A DNA stretch of 64,000 nt. Origin: Xylaria sp. FL1777. Its lineage: Eukaryota > Ascomycota > Sordariomycetes > Xylariales > Xylariaceae. A program made the position numbers and the translations under genes. Below are positions 37,265-47,197 of the stretch, one piece after another; position 1 is the stretch's first letter, and every line of letters starts with the position of its first letter. The stretch covers positions 1 through 64,000 of the forward strand of contig MU400612.1 of NCBI GenBank assembly GCA_022578965.1, in the 5' to 3' direction. The notes under the pieces are model-generated. The model was not told the origin of the DNA, searched no databases, and saw only the letters and a program-made list of their open reading frames with translations.

Positions 37265-40105
37265 ATGGCAGACACAGACCTGATTGCTCGTCTATATCCT
37301 TACATGGACGGGCATTTTGGCCATGCTCGGAAGGCGATTGAGGATAGTCCGCGATATATGCCCCCCAAGCACCCTCTGCAGGTTCCACAGGAGACCCGCC
37401 AGATTCGAGGTGCCCGAGAATCAACGGAGCCGCTGCAAAGCGATGCTGATGATCATATCCTAGACACCCTACCCTATATTGAGCTAAGATTCAGCGACGG
37501 TCCACGAACTTCATCGGGTTTCGTCTTTGGAAAGGATCCAGGGACGAGCGATATTGTTCTCCCTACCATAGGGCAGATCAGCCGGCGCCACTTCGCGCTG
37601 ACCTACAAGAACAGCTTCGACGACGGATTCCCTCGTCTCATTGTGCGAGATCTGGGTTCTACCTGTGGAACTATAGTCACTTACAATGATAAAGGAGGAA
37701 TCCTAAAAAGCAATTTCGACTGGATCATCGATGGGTTTGAAGTTCCGAATAACACAAAAAGGTTTACCATTGAACCACATACACACCTTAGATTTCGAGT
37801 TATTGTCAATCACCACAACATAACCTCGCCTACGTACGTCGATAAGGTCGAGCGATTCCGCCATGGAGTGGCAGGCGCTGAAGACCTCTTCGGCGTACTT
37901 GGTCTTCAGAGCGGTCCTGAAACCGACCGTCATAGTCAAGTGCACAGCCCTGTCAGACATCCGATCCTGCTCTCGCAAGGATGGATCGCCCGGGGTACAT
38001 TCGGGGCAGTGAGTCGTCACTGGGATGTTAGCACTGGAAAGGAATACGCCTGTAAGCAACCCATTGGCCAGACATACGACAGGAAGGTTTGGGAGAACGA
38101 AATTGATATCATGAAAAGTATCTCGCATGTAAGCATGAAACCATCTCTATACAACGATATTCGTGTGCTTACATGTCACCAGGAGCACATTATTCAGCTT
38201 TGTTTTTGGAGCAAAGCACCACAACCTCTGATGTACCTGGAATATATGCCATTCGGAAACCTGGAAGATGAGCACAAGAGAGACCATTTCTCACACGACG
38301 AGTGCTTAGTAATCTTCCAGCAAAGCCTATCGGCTCTGGAGTACCTTCACGGACGATCGGAACCGGTGGCCCATCGGGATCTCAAACCGGAAAACATTCT
38401 CGTCCAGTATCGCAATGTAGACCGGAACCCCGACCATCTCTATGTCAAACTGTCTGACTTTGGCCTCTCTAAGACCGGCAGCTTGAAGACAATATGCGGC
38501 TCGTTCACCTACTGCCCTCCCGAGATAGGAAACAACTCTACATTAGAGAAATATACGAAAGCCGTGGATATCTGGTCTCTTGGGGTCGTCATGTTGCGAT
38601 ATGCATACCGTCTTCCGGATCCTGGTTCCGGGATCGGAATGGAGTGGTGTGAAGAGATAGTTAAAGAGGCGGGCACTTGGGATTCGCAGGGACTAATCAA
38701 AATCTTGCAGCGTATGTTGGTTATCGATGCAAAGGCGCGGGCTTCAGCCGCAGACTGTTTGCAAGAAGCTTCAAGGCTGGTTACGTCGTCTCAGGATCGC
38801 TCTACCACTCCAACGCCGGCTTCTTACGCTGCAGGATATAGAGCAACAATACACCATATCCCTCGAGAATGGCAGGGAGGGGAAGAGCAAGAGACATTGC
38901 GCATTCCGCCTCACTCTGGAACAAGTCAAGGAATGACCCAAGTCAGGCAGTCTGAGGTGGGTTCCACTACATATTCTGTAGAGGATATTATCCCTAAACT
39001 AACTACCTTCTCAGCCTCACGGCACCGGATCGAATGTCGTTTGTCGAGATTCGATAATGCCTGAGGAGTTGGTCTTTATCAGATCAAATGCCCCCTCTCG
39101 ATCATTCAGCACAGGCTCTGATCACGCGTTAGCGTTGGCGGATAATAATCTTAGGTTAGTCGAAATCTCGCGCTATTCACCGGTAGTTAATAATACCATG
39201 CAAGTCACGATCCAGATGTTCTCAACCCTTCTAGTATAGCACGTCATTCTCAGTCCAAAGCATCTCATCAAAGCACACGAGAGCTGTTGTTTGATCGAAA
39301 AGGCGTGGTTTATATGGTTATCCGGCGACAGGCGGTATCCATGCGTACACCTGACCATCAACTCAACGCCTCCGAGATTCTCAAATTTCAACCAGCCCAG
39401 AGAAGATCATGCCTACGCAAACTTAAGTCCCGCAGCATAGGGACAAAAGGCAGGAAACTTGAGGATTACTGGGTGCCCTTTCGGGATGGCGTATTTCTAT
39501 GCCAAGCAATTGGACTTGAGAATGATTTAATGCCTCTGCTTTCCCATCCTGGCCTTCCTCTTCCATTGCGACAAGACAACTATCTACTACGAAGAAATCG
39601 CCGACATCAACCGGGAAAGGAGCTAGGCAATGGGTATGCAAGCCTGCTTCATGGTGATCACACTATCGTATATCAGCCGATCAAGGAAATTGTCAACGCA
39701 ACCCACCTCCTCAAATTAGGCGACAATCCGCAAAACAAGCTAGCCAAATTTTTTGCAGCAAATCCCACTATTGCGAAAGAGATAGTAAGGAGGGGTAATT
39801 GGATGGTTCTTGGTACTTACATTTCGTTTAAAGACGCCATCAGCTTATGCCACTACTTCGAACTCAACGTATCACCAGTACAACGGCTCTTGCACGGTCA
39901 GTCAGAATCGACCTCGATGCCAGACGTCAGTCCGAACGGCAGGCCCTTCAATAGCAGCAGTAAGGCTGACCCCGTAGTGGCGCCCCAGGATTCCCAAATC
40001 CCTCAACCACCCGATCTAAGTCGCTCTATCTATACCGAGCCGAGTTATCGGTATGGGTCATACTTGGCACCTACTAATCACTCCTATTTACAATTACTAG
40101 ACTAA
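37265..40105 (+). CDS. FHA domain-Ser/Thr kinase-tandem KilA-N/APSES-like fusion protein, 882 aa, 4 exons
   Basis: Exons: 37265-38128, 38183-38956, 39015-39154, 39235-40105. Intron 1 (54 nt) is in frame and open, so it can be missed; removing it restores SISH-EHIIQL. Intron 2 has GTGGGT donor and CTAAC branch; intron 3 ends CTCAACCCTTCTAG. Residues about 70-180: FHA phosphothreonine-binding domain (FGKD, SRRHF at 106-110, LGSTCGT). Residues about 235-490: kinase with GTFGAV, K264, HRDLKPEN (D354), DFG (380-382), CPPE and DIWSLGV, all catalytic residues intact. After a Ser-rich linker come two KilA-N/APSES-like repeats: about 612-696 (NASEILK, YWVPFRDG) and 735-812 (VNATHLLKL, GTYISFKDA). APSES domains bind DNA in fungal transcription factors. 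The fusion suggests a kinase that can act on chromatin. The ATG is in good context (AACAATGG). Confidence 0.85.
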
Positions 40106-41403
40106 GAGGGAGCCTCCGTTTTACTCCTGCACAACCTCTATCCTCGAGTATGGTCAAGAGGTGCTATATGAGACGATGCAGGACGAAAGGATAACACCAT
40201 CGTAATGTCCGAAAAGGCCAAATCTAGCACGTTTCAATTGTCGTGCGTACGCAGTAGGCACATCTGGCCCGGGGATCAGGATCCTTCCAAAGAATCGGGA
40301 GAAGTCGGGCATCACCTTTGCCAGTAGATATATACCCTTTAGGTAATTGCTATATCTTAAAAAATTGCATTTATGCATCTAAATGAGGAGTAACGGACGG
40401 ATAAGCATTTACTAGGGCTACCAGGTTACTACATATGTGACTCGGGACTTTTAAATCCCACATCCGTACCAAGGGGGGACACAGAGAGAAAGAACTATTT
40501 TCTATTCTTTCTGTTACCTCACTTTGTACCCCGTCCCCCCTGTAAAGGGGGTGGTTTTTCAGTGGTCTGGGTATTGTATGGTGGCCCAGGTCTATAGGGT
40601 ACACTGACGGAGGCTTCGAGTAATAGCTCACTCTCAATACCTACCTACCGTACTACAGGTCTCCAGGATGTCAATTGTTAGCGCTGCGCTAAATACTAAA
40701 AAAATAGGAGTACTGCTACTCACAAGGCTGCTATGTTAATTTAGTAGAAAATTAAATATTAATTAGTTTTGCAGCAGTTTTGCTACTGAATAGTCCTTGT
40801 TTAGCAAGTAGATTGAACAGTTTTTATACCAAAAATTCCCTGCTAGTACAAGCTACTAGCGCAGCGCTAACATTTGACATCCTGGCGACCTGTTAGACTT
40901 GTTAAGTGATTAAATACATAAGCAACCTACATATGTATGTACTGTAGGTACTTGTATGCTTTATTATTACTAATACGGCATAGCTTAGTTGCCGTACTCT
41001 GATTTTGAAAGTACCGTACCGTACTGCGTACACTACCGATTAGCTCCCGCCTCTAGCCTAGTACAGACTAAACCAAGATGGGCAACCGACAGATGCTAGC
41101 GCTAATAGGAGTCGATAGCTGTATACCTAGATACATAGGACACTGACTTGCGCGACCTTGGCTAACTTCGTACACATGCAAATGCATACAGAGGTACATA
41201 CAGTAGTACAGGTACATGGAGTCAGCCTGAAGCTGCGCCTGTCAGCACTAAGGCGGTAACGAGTCGCCTCCTATCTAAGGCTGCTATCTACGTAGTAAAG
41301 ACCAACACATCTTCAAACCTGCTAGCCTCATGATTCTCCGTTTCACTTCACCTCGCAAGGAATAGCTTGCCTCTTATTCCGTCGAGGGCAGCTTGCTCGG
41401 ACG
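40106..41403. other. Gene-free stretch containing a MITE
   Basis: Apart from the MITE at 40655-40893, this is AT-leaning intergenic sequence with TAGGTA words and the promoter of the G-alpha-like gene on the right. Confidence 0.6.
40655..40893. mobile_element. MITE with about 39-bp terminal inverted repeats
   Basis: Length 239 bp. Left end ACAGGTCTCCAGGATGTCAA and following bases through TGTTAGCGCTGCGCTA (40655-40691) match the reverse complement of the right end (40855-40893) with two mismatches. The interior is AT-rich and non-coding. Target duplication is not obvious, so superfamily is not assigned. Confidence 0.8.
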
Positions 41404-43819
41404 ATGGACCCGGCGACAATCTTCCAGATCGTGGGTACAGTGGTCTCGCTGGGTGACGCCGTGATAAGGTGCATTACTAGGCTAAGCGCGCTCAAGGCTC
41501 AGGCAAGTAACGGCAGTCTTTTATGTCTCACCCCATTTTAGCATATCTCGGCATCAGGAGCATAGGTTAGACATACTACTCACTTGCTGACTCTGCATTG
41601 TAAATGACAATAGTTCCACGATGCGCCGATCATCGTCACATCTATGATCGGACAACTTCACATGGTTAAAATCGCCCAAGACCAGCTATCTCCTCTGAAT
41701 TCGCCAAATTTCACGAATGACGCGAGATATCGCCAACTTGCTGCCCAAATTGGTAATGCGCTCGATAGCTTCGGTCCGATACTATTGGCTTTGGGGCAGC
41801 AGTTAGATCGGTATGAAGGCACCAGCGCTGAGCGTATGACGGCAAAAAGTCGGATGGGATTTATACACGGCGAAAGAGAAATGACGAATCTCTCAATTTT
41901 ACTCGACCGACAAGTGAATGCCTTGAACCTTCTGTTACAAGCCATACAGTGGTAAGGCGCCAGCCTAATGAGCAATGGCAGGATGGTGCTAAGTTTAATT
42001 TAGCCAAACTTGGACACAGCAATCCGAAGTCATCACCCAGAAAGAGAGCCAATCAATACTGCGACTGGCGCAAGACTGCTCATCTTCACTTGTTGGTCTT
42101 GAGGACGTCGCAAGTTTCATCTCAGAGAACACAGCTGCTATAAGCACCCAATTTGAATTTGACGATGTTCTTCGAAGTACCCTATTATATCAAGCAGCGG
42201 AGAGATCACATCTTAGACAAGCCATCCGAGCTAAAAAGACGAATGAGCTTGACGAGGTGTCGACTAATAGTCTAATCCAACGGCGAGCAATATTTGGCTT
42301 CAGACAGGCGTTTCGGACGATGAAACTATCCGCACCGCTCGCAGTGTCTGATATCCTTAAAGCTCAACGAGGGATAAGAGTTGATATTCGTCATGAGACA
42401 ATCGTCGAGCCTTCAGGAGATAACGCCGTAATAGAAGGTGGCCACCCTCAAGAAGAATCATTGCAGAGTAATCCGGAGGACTCAGACCGGCCAGGTTCGA
42501 GCACAGAGACGGGACGACCGACCCAACCACTTCTAAGTGAGAGTGATTCCAATTCGCCCCGACAGCAGTCTGGCTTTGGTAATTGGCGCAAAGCATTCCA
42601 GCGGCGGACATCCAGCGAACATGACATCAAACCGCATGGGCATCACCCGGAGGGAGAAAATCACCAGTCTAAGATGACCAAAGTCTTACTCTTAGGGGCT
42701 TCCGGGGCTGGTAAGACCACACTACTCAATGCGCTACGACTCTTTACGGAAACCGAACATATCGAGCATGAAGAGAGTTACTTTCGTACACTGGTATGGC
42801 ACAGTGCACTTGACTCTGTCAGGGCTGTATTGAGGGCAATGGGGGCATCGCTAGATATACAGGACATGGCTATTGCCCGAACTCTTTTATTGGACCCCTG
42901 CTTCGACTGTGACCGCGACCCTGCCTTGAATCCTCAACACGCGAAGGAAATTGCACATGCAATCTCATCTCTTCGTTACAATAGAGAATTTCAAAAGGCT
43001 GTCAAGTGCAGGACTGGCTACCAGTTCCACGACAATAGCGACTATTACATCCAAAACATTAATCGCCTTGCTGAACAGGCGGCACACCGTTTAGCGCCCA
43101 CTGATGGAGATCTGCTACGAACACAAGTTACGACAACCGGAATACATCAGACGGTGCTTACTTACAGAGGCTCTCAGTTCTCAGTGTACGATTGCGGAGG
43201 TGAGAGGAGCGAACGAAAGAAATGGATTCACGCGTTTGAAGATGTATCAGCCGTAATCTATCCGGTCGAGAGCACCGGCTACGGAAGAAGTATGCGCGAG
43301 GTTGAGGAGGGCGATCGAATGCTGGAGCAATTCACGCTTGTCGAATCTATTGCGAACAGTCATTGGTTTATAAAGTCATATTTCATATTTGTTTTCACTA
43401 AGATAGATCTCCTGGAGGAATATTTAAGAGATGAGGGCGTCCGTGACCATCTCAGAAGGAATGGAATCTCAACGGCTGTCAATGAGTATCTGGGAGATCT
43501 AGAAAAGGAATTCAGAAGGCGGGCGAGGTGCACAGAAACTCATGAACGGGTTAGGTTTGTTCGCGCCAACTTAGTGGACGTCGACCAGCATAATATTGCG
43601 ATTGAGATCTTAGATATGTTGGAGAGCCTCGACCCACCTGACAAGCCGCTCACATCAGAAAAAGGGCCACTTACACTCGAAAGACGAAACGAGAAGGGGC
43701 TTAAGAAATCGCCTATAAGCCGTGATGGCGATGACATCTCATCTGATGAAAACTGGAGTGTGTATATGGGGCAGCTACAGTCAGGGGTTAGGGTCGCAGG
43801 AGACTACAGGTGGCTTTAA
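41404..43819 (+). CDS. G-alpha-like GTPase with fungal STAND/NLR-type N-terminal domain, 750 aa, 3 exons
   Basis: Exons: 41404-41502, 41614-41951, 42004-43819. The first intron uses a GC donor (GCAAGT); only this phase joins LSALKAQ to FHDAPIIVTSMIGQL. Residues 1 to about 220 resemble the helical N-terminal domain found on fungal STAND/NLR proteins (MDPATIFQIVGTVVSLGDAV). Residues about 370-700 are a heterotrimeric G-alpha fold: P-loop GASGAGKTT (377-385), a helical insertion, switch I VTTTG (about 522-526), switch II DCGGERSERKKW (from 542), TKID (611-614) and a degenerate final loop ANLVD. Switch II has Glu where G-alpha proteins have the catalytic Gln, and there is no N-terminal MG myristoylation site, so it is not a canonical G-alpha. 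Similar proteins are sometimes annotated as alpha-4 subunits. Confidence 0.82.
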
Positions 43820-44154
43820 ATTCAGGGAGGATGTCATATCCAGTACTACTATGATAATAAACATTTATAATAAAATACAGATCAGTTCAATTGTAATCAA
43901 TTAGCCATATTTAATGAATTTTAAATTTAGAAAATACGCTAGCCTAAAATATACCATTTTGACCGGTCGGGACCTATTGGCCACCACAGACATTTCTTTT
44001 CCCCGCGGCTGAAGATCACGACCAATTGAAAAAGATATATGAAAACAAAAAACAGTTTAACAAAGATAATAGTATTATGGTCGGACTACTATTCACAATG
44101 TAAACAAGCCCAGTGCGCATTGAAACCTAAGCAAGATTCGTTAGTCACTTGTGT
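43820..44154. other. Short intergenic stretch between convergent genes
   Basis: AT-rich 3' flank shared by the G-alpha-like gene and the pseudokinase-like gene. Nothing else is seen. Confidence 0.6.
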
Positions 44155-45129
44155 TCAAATTGCCTTATTCATGAGGGCGAAGTCTTTCTTGAAATCCTTC
44201 TCTCCCCTCTTGGCCTGCTCGAAATCGATCAGAAACGCGGTTCCATCCGGGCGAAGCAGGCAATTCCTGGGATAGGAGTTATGGTGCGCGATGCCAAGTT
44301 GATGTAAGTTGAACAAAGTCTTAATACACTTTTCAACAGCCACGGTAGGGAGACTGCTATTGCGGATACTACGGGCGCCCTCGATGTACTCGGTTAGAAA
44401 CCCCACGACCCTCGACCCTCTGTTCTCGGTTACGTGTGCGATGAACTGGGGCGCTCCCTCAAAACTTACGAGATGCTTGTAGATCTCCGTCTCCCTGTCA
44501 ATGCTCTCGATATCGCGGCCGAACTCGGCAAATTTTAACACGGCTTTGTTCCCGATGGTGTTGAGATCGGGGTGGCTCACTAGCTTGACGCGGTTCGTGT
44601 TCCATTGCGTGGGAATGGTCTCAAGATCGAGGATGTCGACCGTGTCTCCGTGCCAAACATTATTGACGCCGGGGATGAAGTCGCAACTTGTTGAGACTGT
44701 GAGATGCTTGCCGTCGACTGTCACCCCAATCGCGGCAGTGGTGTAGTTGCCCACGGGAAGAGTAGGGACGTTGATCACGGCGGTGTTACTACGAAGGCTT
44801 TTTCTCCTACCGAGGGGCAAGACGTCGGGGCTGATGGAGACGTACTTGATCATCGGCTGCGGATGTTCGATCAAAACGCGCAAGTCGAGGGTGTTCCCGT
44901 TTGTGTTGTTGAAAGAGGCCAGCGCGATGGCGTTGGCGAAATTGGCTTCGCAGTTAGTGATGGGCGGCGGCAAGATTGGGCCCAAGCTGGAGTACTGAAT
45001 GACTACCCCGGCAATCAGGATGAAAACGGCGACGCCGGAGCTGAAGGCAGCCCATAGGACAGAGAGGAGGGCTAAAATTAAGGTAACGATGACCGCTAAG
45101 CCGTTGAGGATTAGATGTTCCAGTGCCAT
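44155..45129 (-). CDS. Membrane-anchored kinase-like protein, probable pseudokinase, 324 aa
   Basis: Single exon. The start is the ATG at 45129; the frame is open further upstream but only from a TTG. Residues about 8-60 contain two hydrophobic segments that should span the membrane. Residues about 170-320 are a shortened kinase-like fold: KAVLKFAEF (putative Lys), GFLTEYIEGA hinge, CIKTLFNLHQLGIAH, then HNSYPRNCLL and FLIDFE. In the related fungal HGDxHPRN loop the Asp is the catalytic base; here it is Asn. DFE replaces DFG. I therefore infer a pseudokinase or very divergent phosphotransferase. Substrate unknown. It is convergent with the G-alpha-like gene. Confidence 0.65.
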   Translation of the reverse strand: MALEHLILNGLAVIVTLILALLSVLWAAFSSGVAVFILIAGVVIQYSSLGPILPPPITNCEANFANAIALASFNNTNGNTLDLRVLIEHPQPMIKYVSISPDVLPLGRRKSLRSNTAVINVPTLPVGNYTTAAIGVTVDGKHLTVSTSCDFIPGVNNVWHGDTVDILDLETIPTQWNTNRVKLVSHPDLNTIGNKAVLKFAEFGRDIESIDRETEIYKHLVSFEGAPQFIAHVTENRGSRVVGFLTEYIEGARSIRNSSLPTVAVEKCIKTLFNLHQLGIAHHNSYPRNCLLRPDGTAFLIDFEQAKRGEKDFKKDFALMNKAI

Positions 45130-47197
45130 GATCGGAAACTGATTTATTGCGAAATCGAAAGAGAGTCTTAGAGCTAGTTCGATAATGATTATCAATGCCT
45201 CGATCGCCAAGCCTAGTACGGCGAACTAGTGTTTGCAGGTATGAGATGTGAACTCCAGTCTTGGTTGATGCTTGTTGCGTGGTGTTCTAATTTCTAAAGT
45301 GAAGGGCGATACTGCGAATTTATATATCACGAGAATAGTCGTGACATATGTCAGTTGAATGAGACACCACTCCAGTTTCTAAACAGAGGGAACTTAACAA
45401 TTGATTCATTCTACTCATGAAACAAAGCGCCATACGTGGACTAATGCAAGCCGTAGCTTCGGCAATAACAAATGGTTTGTTCATTCTGGCCTTTATGCTT
45501 ATATGGCTGTCTACTTTTCACCTAAAGTGTTTAAAGCATAGCGAGGCATCGAGACTTACTGTTTTGTTTAGCAATCGCACAAGGAATAAGAGTTTGGGAG
45601 ACATAATAGCTGAAAGAGCTAATGAAGACAAGAAGAACTGGCTTTAGTCGTCTTGGTGATAAAGAGCTTGCGTTGATTGTATTTTGGGGGGGGGGGGTTG
45701 TTCATTGTTTTCATCCGTTTCTTGCTACCTCGCTCTTTTTATCAAATTGGCACACGCAACGAGACCGCCAGCAGCCCCGAAAGTCGTGGCCCTAGCTTGG
45801 TCAGCTCGGATCTCGGATGGAAGAAGCTGTACATAGGATGGATCACACAATACAACGTGAAAGCCTGGGTATCCGTTAGTGTAGTAGAAGTAGGTAAGCC
45901 GTATACTTGATGCCAACCAAAGTACCGCGGAAGAGTTCTGGAAGGAGTGGAGCTTGCAGCTTGGCTACTGATGGAGTGTGATCTTATTGGTGGATAGGCA
46001 CTTTAATGCTAGTGCGAGAACCCCGCGTCCGACCACACGCTAAAATGTGGGCTGCATGTGTGCTCCATGTACATTGTACCGTGAATTAATGAAGTAAGCA
46101 AAAAGACATGTTGAGCACGCGTTCTCTGACAAGCCCCAAGAGGATGAAAACACGGGACACATCAGCTATATGTACTTATGTGTGAGTGACTTTTGAATAC
46201 CTATCCCCTCCGATACCTCTCAAGAGGTCGCATACTTTACTTATGAGTACGTAGGTAGATACCTTATCATATGCCGATGCTCCACTAGCCCCAGTAGACA
46301 GCGGCCCCAGCTGCCTAGCGAGAAGCTAGCTTGAAGATACCGGTACTGTAGGACCTGCTTTATGTAGGTATGTAGGTACTTACCTACCCAGTAACGGCGA
46401 CTTACACCTCCTCAACTACCAGTAGGGAGCAACTCGCCTCATTGTGATGATTGTCTAGGTATCTTGTCTAATATTACAGATATAATAGGGTGAATCCAAA
46501 TCGTTCAATACCACCAACAGCTAGGTAGTGTACGGCATCTAGGGCATCTTTATTTCTCCACCCTTAGACCCTTTTCCTTGCCTCTTTGCCTCCTCAATCT
46601 TGGCAATCTGCACATATGGCTAGACGGCTATTTGATAACGTCTTGGCCCGAGACGAGAATGGAAACGTTGTAGTATAAGCCAAGATCTCGACGAATCCGG
46701 CGCCAACCAATTCGAACGAGATCAGCAGTTGTACCCTAGCTCCCATGCGACCAGAGCTTCGCAACACAGGGGATATGCTGCACAGCAAATCAACTTGTGT
46801 AGTCCGATAACTATGTGGTAACTGGATGGGCTGCCAAGCAGAGCTAGGGAGGCAATAATCACATCACATCGAGTCCTGGCCCCCGTCTAGCACCCCGTGA
46901 TCTTCTACAACACCAAACATACGTTACCTCACAATCGAAAGTGGTAAATGCGAGTATAAGCTCACCTTGGCCCCCGGCCCATCTTCTCTTGGCCGTTTTG
47001 CTCTCCCCCCAGTGTCTTCTCCATCTTGTTTTGCGACCCCTCTTTCGAGCTCCTATTAAAGTTTGGTCCGAACTGTCGCAGCTCAAGTTTCGCTTTGTCG
47101 AACTCTGTCGTATGGCATTCAATCTCCCTAGGTAGATATTCGGAAATACCTTGAGGCCTTCCTCGCCACCATATACGCTAAGACCCAGCTTTTCACC
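45130..47197. other. Gene-free stretch
   Basis: Contains a run of 12 G (45686-45697), TAGGTA/TACCTA words at 46240-46400 and the pyrimidine-rich leader of PTR2 near 46960-47150. An ORF at 45417-45647 with one hydrophobic segment lacks other support. Confidence 0.6.

Noticed and set aside
44155..45210. Longer version of the pseudokinase starting at 45210
   Set aside because: The codon there is TTG; the first ATG in frame is at 45129.
45417..45647. 76-aa ORF with one hydrophobic segment
   Set aside because: No family, no splice sites, AT-rich context; likely chance.
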